Positions 44,834 through 52,692 of a DNA stretch of 64,000 bases are shown piece by piece. The notes under the pieces are model-generated. The model did no database searches. It saw nothing but the letters and a program-made list of their open reading frames with translations, and was not told where the DNA came from. The stretch is from NCBI RefSeq assembly GCF_001613325.1, contig NZ_BDCD01000011.1, positions 124,001 to 188,000 on the forward strand. Direction: 5' to 3'. The translations under genes and the position numbers were made by a program. Numbering within the stretch: the first letter of the stretch is position 1; every line of letters starts with the position of its first letter. The stretch comes from Nocardia yamanashiensis NBRC 100130 (GTDB lineage Bacteria > Actinomycetota > Actinomycetes > Mycobacteriales > Mycobacteriaceae).

Positions 44834-45274
44834 ATGACGATGCCTGCCGAAGAGCGCCTGGGCTCCCACATCAAGCGCGCCGAGCAGGCTTTGCAGGCGA
44901 CGAAGACGGCGGTGCTCAAACCGGCCGGGGTGACGGTCCCCCAGTACGCGGCCCTGCTCGTGCTCAGCGACAACCCCGGCATTTCCGCCGCCGCCCTGGC
45001 GCGTCAATGCGGCGTCACCCCGCCCACCATGAACACCGTGCTCGCCAATCTGCGCGACCGCGGCCTGATCGAGCGCACCCAGCACGCCTGGCACAAGAAC
45101 GTGCTGGAAACCCGGCTCACCGACGAGGGCGCGAAGGTCCTGCGCGAAGCCGACCGCGCGGGCACCCGCGTAGAACGCGCCGTCGCCGCCGAGTTCACCG
45201 CGGCGGAATTCGCGACCCTGGTCGACCTGCTCGCCCGCGCCACCGCCGTCTACGAGGCGCAGCGCCCCGACTAG
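44834..45274 (+). CDS. MarR-family transcriptional regulator (first of three)
   Basis: 146 residues, one winged-helix domain: 'VTVPQYAALLVLSDNPGISAAALARQCGVTPPTMNTVLANLRDRGLIERTQHAWHKNVLETRLTDEGAKVL' with the helical dimerisation ends. It is divergent from the SMP-30-like lipoprotein gene, with a perfect ATTAGA/TCTAAT palindrome in the gap, and convergent with a second MarR gene (4-bp overlap). Autoregulation and control of the lipoprotein gene are likely. Confidence 0.92.
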   Translation: MTMPAEERLGSHIKRAEQALQATKTAVLKPAGVTVPQYAALLVLSDNPGISAAALARQCGVTPPTMNTVLANLRDRGLIERTQHAWHKNVLETRLTDEGAKVLREADRAGTRVERAVAAEFTAAEFATLVDLLARATAVYEAQRPD

Positions 45275-45747
45275 TCGTCGGCGGGCGTCCCCACGGTCGT
45301 CTCGAAGTCGGCCACGAATCTGGTGAGCAGCCGGGCGAATTCGTCGCGATCGCGGGCGCTCCAGTGCGCGGTGGTGCGTGCGAACACCGCCTGCCGGGTG
45401 GCATGCGCGTGCTCGAGCACCCCGCGAGCGCGCCGCGTCAGCCGCAGCAGCACCCGCCGCGCATCCGATTGATCGGCATGCCGTTCCAGCAATCCGTCCG
45501 CGACCGCCTTGGCCACCAGCCGGCTGGCGCGCGGCTGATCGACCCCGAGCGCCGTGGCGATATCGGACACGGTCGCTTCCTCGGACCGCGCCTCGACGGC
45601 ATCGAGCACCGCGAAGAGCGTGGGGTCGATGCCCGGCCCACCGGTCTGCGCGCCGATCCGATTGAGCGCCCGGCGAGTCTGATTGCGGCGCACGGCCACC
45701 ATGGCGCGCTCGATGGCTTCGATGGCGGGATCGCTCACCCTTGTCAT
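45271..45747 (-). CDS. MarR-family transcriptional regulator (second of three)
   Basis: 158 residues. Winged helix 'GIDPTLFAVLDAVEARSEEATVSDIATALGVDQPRASRLVAKAVADGLLERHADQSDARRVLLRLTRRARGVL', with the conserved DxRR wing. It is divergent from a third MarR gene across a 59-bp, AT-rich gap containing CAAGTACTTG and TACAT/ATGTA dyads, and overlaps the first MarR gene tail to tail by 4 bp. Confidence 0.92.
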   Translation of the reverse strand: MTRVSDPAIEAIERAMVAVRRNQTRRALNRIGAQTGGPGIDPTLFAVLDAVEARSEEATVSDIATALGVDQPRASRLVAKAVADGLLERHADQSDARRVLLRLTRRARGVLEHAHATRQAVFARTTAHWSARDRDEFARLLTRFVADFETTVGTPADD

Positions 45748-45751
45748 CCTA

Positions 45752-45761
45752 CAAGTACTTG
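45752..45761. promoter_or_regulatory. Palindrome CAAGTACTTG in MarR/MarR divergent gap
   Basis: Perfect 10-bp palindrome. A related half, ACAAGTATTGG at 45787-45797, repeats ACAAGTACTTG (45751-45761) 36 bp away. Confidence 0.5.
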
Positions 45762-45767
45762 CTAAAC

Positions 45768-45781
45768 TACATATAAATGTA
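45768..45781. promoter_or_regulatory. TACAT-ATAA-ATGTA dyad in MarR/MarR gap
   Basis: Perfect 5-bp arms in an AT-rich centre that probably also holds the -10 elements of both divergent genes. Confidence 0.45.
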
Positions 45782-45806
45782 ATTTGACAAGTATTGGAGC
45801 ACGGTC

Positions 45807-46241
45807 ATGACCGACACCCCGAAACCCCTGGGCTACTGGCTGATCCACATCCACAACGGCCTCGAAGCCAACTTCGCCGCCCTCCTCGAATCGAAGGGCG
45901 TGGTACGCCGCCAATGGCAGATCATGAACACGCTCGCCCGCGGCCCCCTCCACCTGCCAGACCTCGACCACGCACTGGCCCCGTTCCTCGACGCCGATAC
46001 CCCCACCGTCGCCGGCCTGCTCGACCCCCTGGCGGCCCGCGGCTGGTTGGTCCTCGACCCCACAGGCGCCTACGCTCTCACCGACCTCGGCCGCACCGAA
46101 TACACCGGCCTCGCCGAACGAATCGACACCGAACGCGCCGCCACCATCGAAGGCTTGACCCGCGCCGATTACGACACCCTGATCGACCAGCTCCGCCGCA
46201 TCGCCACCAACGTGGACGCCATCGCCGCCGCCCGGCAGTAA
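45807..46241 (+). CDS. MarR-family-like regulator (third of three)
   Basis: 144 residues. 'LGYWLIHIHNGLEANFAALLESKGVVRRQWQIMNTLARGPLHLPDLDHALAPFLD' and the wing-like 'PTVAGLLDPLAARGWLVLDPTGAYALTDLGRTEY' follow the MarR plan, though the recognition helix is less canonical than in its two neighbours and the wing lacks DxRR. ATG 45807 has GGAG at 45795-45798. It is divergent from the second MarR gene. No enzyme or transporter gene lies directly downstream on the same strand. Confidence 0.82.
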   Translation: MTDTPKPLGYWLIHIHNGLEANFAALLESKGVVRRQWQIMNTLARGPLHLPDLDHALAPFLDADTPTVAGLLDPLAARGWLVLDPTGAYALTDLGRTEYTGLAERIDTERAATIEGLTRADYDTLIDQLRRIATNVDAIAAARQ

Positions 46242-46284
46242 TCACCGCCGGCGGCGAAGCCTCTGACAGCTGCGAGAGTTGTTG

Positions 46285-47583
46285 CTACTTCTCCGGTTTG
46301 AAGACGAACAGTTCGCCGATGCGGGTCGTCACCACGACATCCCCGTCCTTGCTGATCGCGGTGCCGACCGTGGTGCCTTCCGCGCCCGGCATGTCATCGG
46401 AGTCGACGGTCGCGCCGGAACGGGTGTCGAAGGTGACCAGGGTCAGGCCGTCGCCGATCGGGGCGACCGTGTAACCGGTATTGCCGCCGGTCTGCACCGG
46501 CCGCCCGCGTAGCGCGAGATCCTTGCGCTCCCAAGCGATCTCGGCCTTGTCGCCGCGATCGTGAATCGCCATCAGATGCCCGTCGTCACCGGCGGGAATC
46601 AGCATGCCGTCGGTGACCGAGATGGCTCCGCGCGGCGCGAAGTCCAGTTTCTGCACCCATTTGGTGCGCCCGTCGGAGGTATCGACCGCCAGCAGCTGAT
46701 TGCTGTTGTCGCCCACGTAGAGCGTGGACCCGTCCTTGGACAGAGCCGGGGAGGTAGCACTGCCGCCGTTGAGCATCTGCGCGCTCCAGTCCCGGCGAAT
46801 CTCCTTGCCGTCGTAGGTCAGCGCGACCAGCTCGGCCGTGCCCTGACCCGGCCGCCACACCGTCGCGTAGAACCGCCCGGACTTCTCGTCGACCGCCGAC
46901 ACATTCGCCACCGGGCACTGCGGCCCGCCCTCGGCGCAGTCCTCGAGCCCCTGCCCGTCCGGCGGCCGGTTCAATCCCGGATTGGCCATGAAGTCCGGTT
47001 CGCCGAGCAGCTGGAAGCTCGACACCCGCCGCTCGCCGGTCTGCCGGCTCAGCACGTCCACCTGCCCGAGCTGGGTCACCGACAGCACGTTCCCGTCGCC
47101 GGTGAACTGCACCGACACCGGCACCCCCGCCGCCTGGGTGCGCCAGCGCGGCTGCCCGAGCGCGTTGTAGGCGTTCACCCCGCCGTCGTCGCCGACATAC
47201 ACATTGGTGGCCCCGTCCACGGCCGCCCCGCCGTCGATGGCGTTGTACCCCATCGGGTTACAGAAGCGTTTGCGCCCGGTCGGCATCTGGAAGGAGAAGA
47301 TATTGCAGGATCCGGTGCGCGTGGTGACGAACAGCTGCCCGTCCGGCCCGACCGTCACCGGCGCGGCCACCGGCCCGCCGATCGGCCGCTGCCAGTTCAG
47401 GGCCAGCGCCCGCGACCCGGTCACCGGGCTGCTGCCGCTGTTGCGCGCATCGTGCATGGCGAGCGGCCAGCCGTCCCCCGGCCCGACCCGGATATCGTCG
47501 ACCGTGGTGCTACCGCAGGCGCTCGCCGCGAACACTCCCGCGGCGGCGATCGCCAATGCCCGGATACCGCTCCCCATTCGCAC
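46285..47583 (-). CDS. PQQ-like beta-propeller lipoprotein (Rv3035 type)
   Basis: 432 residues. Signal with lipobox 'AASAC', then repeated propeller blades ('SKDGSTLYVGDNSNQLLAVDTSDGRTKWVQKL', 'TDGMLIPAGDDGHLMAIHDRGDKAEIAWERK') of the PQQ-binding-like type. No PQQ ligands are evident, so it is probably a structural or sugar-recognition propeller on the cell surface. GTG 47583 is preferred over ATG 47577 because AGAAGGGA is 9 nt upstream. It is divergent from the acyltransferase gene, exactly as recalled for Rv3035/Rv3034c, near the MGLP genes. Confidence 0.85.
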   Translation of the reverse strand: MRMGSGIRALAIAAAGVFAASACGSTTVDDIRVGPGDGWPLAMHDARNSGSSPVTGSRALALNWQRPIGGPVAAPVTVGPDGQLFVTTRTGSCNIFSFQMPTGRKRFCNPMGYNAIDGGAAVDGATNVYVGDDGGVNAYNALGQPRWRTQAAGVPVSVQFTGDGNVLSVTQLGQVDVLSRQTGERRVSSFQLLGEPDFMANPGLNRPPDGQGLEDCAEGGPQCPVANVSAVDEKSGRFYATVWRPGQGTAELVALTYDGKEIRRDWSAQMLNGGSATSPALSKDGSTLYVGDNSNQLLAVDTSDGRTKWVQKLDFAPRGAISVTDGMLIPAGDDGHLMAIHDRGDKAEIAWERKDLALRGRPVQTGGNTGYTVAPIGDGLTLVTFDTRSGATVDSDDMPGAEGTTVGTAISKDGDVVVTTRIGELFVFKPEK

Positions 47584-47768
47584 TTGCCGATGTCCCTTCT
47601 GCCAGTACGGAGTCTGTGGTTTGCTCTCGGGCTGGTGCGGTGTTCACGCGCGGCCGGACGGGATGGTCACACTCGAGCTCACACAGCCGGGGCATAGCCT
47701 ACGTTCGTGCCCCGAGGCGGGGACCGATACCCTCGTCTAAACGGCCCGAGGACTGTAGGAGCAAGTTC

Positions 47769-48515
47769 GTGACGAGCATGTGGGGCGCACCGTTGCGCTC
47801 GCGGTGGAAGGGTTCGCGTCGCCGGGATCCCGAGCAGGCCCGCTTCCTGACCGTGGCCTCGCTCAAATGGGTGCTCGCGAACCGCGCCTACACCCCCTGG
47901 TATCTGGTCCGGTACTACCGGCTCTGGAAGTTCAAGATGGCCAACCCGCACATCGTGCTGCGCGGCATGGTCTTCCTCGGCAAGAACGTCGAGGTGCACG
48001 CGACGCCGGAGTTCGCGCGCCTGGAGATCGGCCGCTGGGTGCACATCGGCGACGGCAATGCCATCCGCTGCCACGAGGGTTCGCTGCGCATCGGCGACAA
48101 GGTGGTGTTCGGCAAGGACAATGTCGTCAACACCTACCTCGATATCGAGATCGGCGAATCCACCCTGGTCGCCGACTGGTGCTACATCTGCGATTTCGAC
48201 CATGTCACCGACGACATCAATATGCCCATCAAGGATCAGGGCATCGTGAAGTCCCCGGTGCGCATCGGCCCCGACACCTGGATCGCCGCCAAGGTCACCG
48301 TGCTGCGCTCCACCCGCGTCGGCCGCGGCTGCGTGCTGGGCGCGCACGCCGTGGTCAAGGGCGATTACCCCGACTACAGCATCTGCGTCGGCGCCCCCGC
48401 CCGCGCCGTCAAGAACCGCAAGGACGCCTGGGACGCCGCCGCGGACCAGCGCGCCGAATACCTTGCCGCCCTGGCGGACATCGAACGCAAGAAGAACGGC
48501 GCGGTCGCGTCGTGA
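47769..48515 (+). CDS. Left-handed beta-helix acyltransferase (Rv3034c type)
   Basis: 248 residues. About 70 N-terminal residues with a basic amphipathic part ('LKWVLANRAYTPWYLVRYYRLWKFKM') precede hexapeptide-repeat turns ('IGRWVHIGDGNAIRCHEGSLRIGDKVVFGKDNVVNTYLDIEIG', 'PVRIGPDTWIAAKVTVLRSTRVGRGCVLGAHAVVKGDYP') as in maltose/xenobiotic acetyltransferases; the His in 'FDHVTDD' may be catalytic. GTG 47769 has AGGAG at 47757-47761. Location by the MGLP-type genes suggests acylation of a polysaccharide, which is inference. The DUF1697 gene follows after 13 bp. Confidence 0.85.
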   Translation: MTSMWGAPLRSRWKGSRRRDPEQARFLTVASLKWVLANRAYTPWYLVRYYRLWKFKMANPHIVLRGMVFLGKNVEVHATPEFARLEIGRWVHIGDGNAIRCHEGSLRIGDKVVFGKDNVVNTYLDIEIGESTLVADWCYICDFDHVTDDINMPIKDQGIVKSPVRIGPDTWIAAKVTVLRSTRVGRGCVLGAHAVVKGDYPDYSICVGAPARAVKNRKDAWDAAADQRAEYLAALADIERKKNGAVAS

Positions 48516-48528
48516 CGGGCCGGTCGTC

Positions 48529-49071
48529 GTGAACGGCTACGCGGCGTTCCTGCGCGGCATCATGCCCTCGAACCCGAACATGCGTAACGAGAAGCTGCGC
48601 GGCGTGTTCGAGGGCCTCGGCTTCGAGCGGGTGAACACCCTGCTCTCCAGCGGCAATGTCACCTTCCACAGCCCCGAATCCGATGTCCCCGACCTGGAAT
48701 CGCGCATCCAGCGGGCCCTCAACGCCGAACTGGGCATCCCCGGCGGCACCCTGATCCGCACCCGCGAGCAACTCCGCGACCTGGTCGATTCCGATCCCTT
48801 CGCCGGCCTCACCCACTGCCGCGAAACCTATCTGACCGTCACCTTCGTCCGCGATCCCGCCGCCGGCGTGCCCGACGAGGTGGCCGGCAAGATGGACGCC
48901 ATCCGCCTCGTCGGCTTCGACCGCGACGCCGCCGCCCTGCTCAGCGTCATCGACAACACCAACCCGTCCACCACCAATTTCATGGCGGTGGTCGAGAAGT
49001 TCTACGGCAAGGACATCACCACCCGCACCTTCCTCACCGTCCAGAAGGCGCTGAAGAAGCTGGAGTCCTGA
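48529..49071 (+). CDS. DUF1697 family protein
   Basis: 180 residues. 'YAAFLRGIMPSNPNMRNEKLRGVFEGLGFERVNTLLSSGNVTFHS' is the hallmark DUF1697 N-terminus (LRGINVGG-like, here altered), followed by 'PFAGLTHCRETYLTVTFV' and 'NFMAVVEKFYGKDITTRTFLTVQKALKKL'. Cytosolic, function unknown. GTG 48529 lies 13 bp after the acyltransferase stop without a strong ribosome binding site, so translational coupling is likely. Convergent with the DUF574 methyltransferase gene. Confidence 0.85.
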   Translation: MNGYAAFLRGIMPSNPNMRNEKLRGVFEGLGFERVNTLLSSGNVTFHSPESDVPDLESRIQRALNAELGIPGGTLIRTREQLRDLVDSDPFAGLTHCRETYLTVTFVRDPAAGVPDEVAGKMDAIRLVGFDRDAAALLSVIDNTNPSTTNFMAVVEKFYGKDITTRTFLTVQKALKKLES

Positions 49072-49075
49072 AGCC

Positions 49076-49906
49076 TCAGGGCTTGCGGCCGATACCCGCC
49101 CAGTACCAAGCGCTTTCGGCGTCGGCGACCGCGGTGGGGCGATCGGTGAGTTCGGGCCGCCAGGTGGCCACGGGGACGAGGCCGGGGTCTACCAGGGTGG
49201 TGCCGGTGAACAGGTCACCGGTGTCGGATTTGCTGCGCGGGTGGAAGACGATGCCGGAGGATTCGGCGGCGGCTTTCACACCCGCCATGGCTTCCGGGGC
49301 GAAATCGGCTGTGGGGTGGGTGATCACGAGGTAGCTGCCGCTGGGGACGGCGTCCAGCAGGCGCGTGATGATCTCCAGGGGCTGATCCTCGTCGCGGAAG
49401 TACATCATGATGGCGACCAGCATGATGGCCACCGGTTCGTTCAGGTCGAGGGTGCCGGTGAGATCGGGATTGTCCAGGATCGAGGCCGGGTCGTGCAGGT
49501 CGGCGTGGATGAAGCGGGTGCGGCCCTGCGGGGTGCTGGCCATGAGGGCGCGGGCGTGGGCCAGGACGATGGGGTCCTTGTCGACGTAGACGACGCGGGT
49601 GTTGGGGTCCAGGTCCTGCGCCACCTCGTGGGTGTTGCCGGCGGTGGGGATGCCGGTGCCGATGTCGAGGAACTGTTTGATGCCGGCCTCGGCGACCAGG
49701 TAGCGGACGGCGCGGGTCAGGAAGGCGCGGTTGGCGCGGGCCATGGTCTTGATGGTGGGCACGTGCTGGGCGATGGCGTCGCCGAGAGCGCGGTCGGCGG
49801 GATAGTTCTCCTTGCCGCCCAGCCAGTAGTCGTAGACGCGGGCCTCGTGCGGGACGGTGGTGTCGATCTCGATCGGCAGGGGCGTGCCGGCGGTGCTCTC
49901 GGACAT
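49076..49906 (-). CDS. SAM-dependent methyltransferase, DUF574/PF04672 family
   Basis: 276 residues. The family opening 'PHEARVYDYWLGGKENYPADRALGDAI' (the conserved RxYDYxLGGKxNF-like motif) is exact in pattern, then 'ANRAFLTRAVRYLVAEAGIKQFLDIGTGIPTAGNTHEVAQ' for SAM binding and 'VVYVDKDPIVLAHARALM'. These proteins are abundant in actinomycetes and usually lie beside DUF5753 regulators, as here; substrates are unknown. It is 6 bp after the regulator gene, same strand, so they form an operon. Confidence 0.92.
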   Translation of the reverse strand: MSESTAGTPLPIEIDTTVPHEARVYDYWLGGKENYPADRALGDAIAQHVPTIKTMARANRAFLTRAVRYLVAEAGIKQFLDIGTGIPTAGNTHEVAQDLDPNTRVVYVDKDPIVLAHARALMASTPQGRTRFIHADLHDPASILDNPDLTGTLDLNEPVAIMLVAIMMYFRDEDQPLEIITRLLDAVPSGSYLVITHPTADFAPEAMAGVKAAAESSGIVFHPRSKSDTGDLFTGTTLVDPGLVPVATWRPELTDRPTAVADAESAWYWAGIGRKP

Positions 49907-49912
49907 GGGTGC

Positions 49913-50815
49913 TCAGTTCTGTTCGATGGGCCGGAGCGCGGCGATGAAGCCGGCGGTCCGTTCGGGCGGGGCGGCGCACACGCACAGCCGATCCCAGATG
50001 GCATTGAGCCGATCCAGTTCGCCGGTGCGGTCCAGGAATTGCGCGCCGATGGGGTGACGCAGGTGTGCGATATCGCCCAATTCCGGTGCGGCGAAACGCA
50101 AGAGGGTGAAAGCGGTCTCGCTGATGGCGGGGCCGCCGACGTGGTCGGGCAGGATCTGCACGGTCACATTGGGCTGCTCGGTGAGCGCGGCGAGATGGTC
50201 GAGCTGCGCCTGCTGCACCTCGGGCCCGCCGAGCGGCCGCCGCAGCGCCGCCTCCTCCACCACGAACCACACCCGGGGCGGATCGGCGCGGGTGAGCAGG
50301 CGCTGGCGCCGCACCAGCAGTTCCACCCGGCGCTGGATCTCGGCCGCCGGATCGCTGCCCGCGAGCGCGAACGCGGTGTGCGCGTAGGAGGGCGTCCACA
50401 CCAGCTCGGGCAGCAAACCCGGTGCGTAACAACGGATCAGCGCGGCGGCGTCCTCCAGTGCGAGATAGGTGTCGGGCCGCGCCGTGGTGAGATCCGCGCC
50501 GCCCTGCCACTGCCCGACCGCATTGGCGCGCTCGGCCAGCCCCAGGTATTCGGCGCGGGTCTCGGGGTCGTGCACGCCGTAGAGGGTGAGCAGATCATCG
50601 ATGTCCATGGCCCGGAAACCGACCCGCCCGGCCTCCAGGCGGCTGATCTTGGAATGCGAGGCGCGGATGGCCAGTCCCGCGGTCTCGCCGCTGATTCCGG
50701 CCGCTTCCCGCAACCGGCGCAAACGCACCCCGAGGACACGCCGCACCAGGGCCGGATCCGCCGCGCGATCACCCGCGCCGGCGCCACCGCCGGCGACCGC
50801 CAGGTTCTCGATCAC
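49913..50815 (-). CDS. Helix-turn-helix regulator with DUF5753 (Scr1-type)
   Basis: 300 residues. N-terminal XRE helix-turn-helix 'LGVRLRRLREAAGISGETAGLAIRASHSKISRLEAGRVGFRAMDIDDLLTLYG' and a C-terminal DUF5753 domain ('IRCYAPGLLPELVWTPSYAHTAF...RRQRLLTRADPPRVWFVVEEAALRRPLGG...VTVQILPDHVGG'). GTG 50815 has AGGAGT 5 nt upstream. In this group the usual partner is a small DUF397 protein; here none is seen, and a different two-frame unit lies divergently. Palindromic TGCACGTGC copies at 50891-50912 are the probable operator. Confidence 0.92.
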   Translation of the reverse strand: MIENLAVAGGGAGAGDRAADPALVRRVLGVRLRRLREAAGISGETAGLAIRASHSKISRLEAGRVGFRAMDIDDLLTLYGVHDPETRAEYLGLAERANAVGQWQGGADLTTARPDTYLALEDAAALIRCYAPGLLPELVWTPSYAHTAFALAGSDPAAEIQRRVELLVRRQRLLTRADPPRVWFVVEEAALRRPLGGPEVQQAQLDHLAALTEQPNVTVQILPDHVGGPAISETAFTLLRFAAPELGDIAHLRHPIGAQFLDRTGELDRLNAIWDRLCVCAAPPERTAGFIAALRPIEQN

Positions 50816-50890
50816 TTGCCACTCCTGATTCCCCCGCCCTTCGCGTACCAGAGTGTGCCACAACCCATTACGTCGCACCCGCTGAAATCT

Positions 50891-50912
50891 TGCACGTGCC
50901 GATGCACGTGCA
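50891..50912. promoter_or_regulatory. Twin TGCACGTGC motif, probable operator
   Basis: TGCACGTGC at 50891-50899 and TGCACGTGCA at 50903-50912, 12-bp period; each copy contains palindromic CACGTG. It lies between the divergent DUF5753 regulator gene and the 109-residue protein gene. Confidence 0.6.
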
Positions 50913-50978
50913 GCACGGTATCCTTACCGCGGAGATCAGCGCCACCGGGAGCAGCCCGGATCTCTGTTGGGGGCCGCC

Positions 50979-51308
50979 ATGAACAGTCAGCACACCGCCC
51001 GGATCGCCGACCGCGAACGCCGGGACCGGATCGGAATGGCCGAGGTCGTCCTGGCCTACGGCATGGAAACGGTGATGCGCCGCATCGAGCGGCTGCGCAT
51101 CACCGGAATGCATTACGCCGCAAAGGCTATCGAACACGAACTGGCCGTGCCCGGCGCACCCTCACACACGGCGGAACCGGGCCAGCCAGCCGGGCACGTC
51201 GACGGGGCCCGGCCCGACGGGCAGCCGCACCCGAAACTCGGTCTCGGCGAGCGCTTCTGCCACCCAGCCCTCGGCGAAACCCGCACGCAGCTCATCGGCG
51301 GTCAATGA
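50979..51308 (+). CDS. Unknown 109-residue protein divergent from DUF5753 regulator
   Basis: 109 residues. N-terminal half charged and helical ('ARIADRERRDRIGMAEVVLAYGMETVMRRIERLRITGMHYAAKAIEHELA'), C-terminal half rich in Pro, Gly and His and likely disordered. No signal peptide. ATG 50979 sits behind a G-run (TTGGGGGCCGCC); TTG 50967 is an upstream in-frame alternative. The stop overlaps a further small frame as ATGA. I recognise no family. It may be a noncanonical partner of the Scr1-type regulator; that is speculation from position. Confidence 0.5.
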   Translation: MNSQHTARIADRERRDRIGMAEVVLAYGMETVMRRIERLRITGMHYAAKAIEHELAVPGAPSHTAEPGQPAGHVDGARPDGQPHPKLGLGERFCHPALGETRTQLIGGQ

Positions 51309-51442
51309 CGGCACCGCCCGCGCGGGCGTCCACCGGGGCCGTCACCACGGTAGACGGCGTCGAAATCGGTGTTCCCGGGTTGGAATTCGGATTCGGTCAC
51401 GGCTCCACCACGGCCCTGTCCGGGTGCGGCTCGCAAGGCTAG
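51305..51442 (+). CDS. Possible 45-residue peptide coupled to the 109-residue gene
   Basis: The ATG overlaps the preceding stop (ATGA), typical of coupled genes. The chain is rich in Thr, Ser and Gly, with a hydrophobic middle ('VEIGVPGLEFGFGHG') and a C-terminal 'TTALSGCGSQG' containing a single Cys. No family match. It ends 19 bp before the convergent esterase gene. It could be a small effector or peptide-precursor-like product, or chance; evidence is only the overlap and location. Confidence 0.3.
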   Translation: MTAPPARASTGAVTTVDGVEIGVPGLEFGFGHGSTTALSGCGSQG

Positions 51443-51461
51443 GGTGTGGCAAACTAACTGG

Positions 51462-52616
51462 TCAGAGGGCCGCGTAGACGGCTTCGAGGAGTTGGTACGC
51501 GCGCCGGTCTCCGGCCAGCCAATCGCGGCGCAGGTTCGGGATGAACGCGAACGCCACCCGATTCTCGATATCCCCGAGGCCGATCGATCCGCCTGCGCCC
51601 GGATGCCCGAAAGCGTTGGGGCGGGCGGCTTCCGGGACGATCATGTTGTGGGAGGCCCGGGTGTAGCCGAGGCCGTAGGCGGAGATGTTGCCGAGCACTT
51701 CGTCGACGCCGCGTACCCGTTCGCGGATCGCATCATGCAGGATCGGCTCCGGCAGGAGTTTTCCGGCGATGAGGTCGCGGTAGAACGATGCCAGGGCGCG
51801 CGGTGTGGCGACCAGTCCGACGGCGGGCCAGCCGCCGGTGACCACCTCCGGCTTGCCGAACGCGGTTCGCGGATTGGTGGCCGAGCGCATGATCAGCGAT
51901 TCCGGATCGCGGAAGGCCGCGACCATCCGGCCGACGCTGGCGGCGTCGATCGGCGCGGGATCGCCCGTCCACTTCTGCTCTTCGAGGGGCGGAAAGCTCA
52001 GTCGCGCAATCTGTTCCAACAGTGCGGCCGGTGCGCCGACATGCAGGTCGGGGGAGAGGTGGCGGCGGGTGTAGTCGCCGACGGACAGGCCGGTGTGCCG
52101 CCGCACGATCTCGCCGGTGAGCCAGCCGTAGGTGAGCGCGTGATAGCCGTGCCGGGTGCCGGGCTCCCACAGTGGCGATTGCGCGGCCAGGTATTTCGCC
52201 ATGAGTTCCGGATCGGCGGCCTCGGCGGCGGTGACGGTGCGATCGATGACCGGCAGGCCCGCGCGGTGTGTGAAGAAATCCGCCGTCGTGGTGGATTCCT
52301 TTCCGGCGCAGGCATATTCGGGCCACCAGGACGACACCGGAGCCTCGGCGGAGAGACCCGCGTCGGCCATCACCCGCAGGGCCGCGGTCGCGGTGATCGC
52401 CTTGGTGCACGAGAAGGCGACGACGGGCGTCTCACGTTCCCAGGCCCGGCCCGTGTGCGGATCGGCGACACCGCCCCACAGATCCACCACCGGTTCGCCG
52501 TCGACGTACACCGCGACGCCCGCGCCCAGATTCTGCCCGTCGGCGAAACTCGCCTCGAACACCTCGCGTACGCCCTGGAACGCCGGATCGACCTGCCCGG
52601 ACACCTGCCCTGTCAC
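51462..52616 (-). CDS. Beta-lactamase-like serine hydrolase/esterase (LipE type)
   Basis: 384 residues, class C beta-lactamase/esterase fold. The SxxK motif is 'AFSCTKAITA' (S69, K72); the Tyr of the second motif is 'GYHALTYG' (Y158-x-A, not YxN); 'FGHPGAGGSIGLGD' is the third-motif region with HxG. It is an esterase rather than a true beta-lactamase by this pattern. GTG 52616 directly abuts a 32-bp palindrome (52617-52648), so transcription is probably controlled there and the mRNA may be leaderless. Cytosolic, no signal peptide. A role in sterol or lipid ester breakdown is suggested only by the KstR-like operator. Confidence 0.88.
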   Translation of the reverse strand: MTGQVSGQVDPAFQGVREVFEASFADGQNLGAGVAVYVDGEPVVDLWGGVADPHTGRAWERETPVVAFSCTKAITATAALRVMADAGLSAEAPVSSWWPEYACAGKESTTTADFFTHRAGLPVIDRTVTAAEAADPELMAKYLAAQSPLWEPGTRHGYHALTYGWLTGEIVRRHTGLSVGDYTRRHLSPDLHVGAPAALLEQIARLSFPPLEEQKWTGDPAPIDAASVGRMVAAFRDPESLIMRSATNPRTAFGKPEVVTGGWPAVGLVATPRALASFYRDLIAGKLLPEPILHDAIRERVRGVDEVLGNISAYGLGYTRASHNMIVPEAARPNAFGHPGAGGSIGLGDIENRVAFAFIPNLRRDWLAGDRRAYQLLEAVYAAL

Positions 52617-52648
52617 GCCTTGAATTAGAACACGTTCTAATTCAAGGC
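52617..52648. promoter_or_regulatory. 32-bp perfect palindrome with KstR-type core
   Basis: Arms GCCTTGAATTAGAAC (52617-52631) and GTTCTAATTCAAGGC (52634-52648) around AC. The centre TAGAACACGTTCTA satisfies the KstR consensus TNNAACNNGTTNNA at every fixed position. It abuts the start codon of the esterase gene and lies 44 bp past the end of the upstream glycosyltransferase gene. Confidence 0.75.
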
Positions 52649-52692
52649 AAAAGGGTGTCCCGGTGATTCCGAGCGGTCCCGGCGTGTCGGAG

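Noticed and set aside
49241..51442. Long plus-strand frame (733 codons) across the DUF574 and DUF5753 genes
   Set aside because: Antisense shadow of two well-supported minus-strand genes; only its last 45 codons, read from an independent ATG, are kept as a weak candidate.
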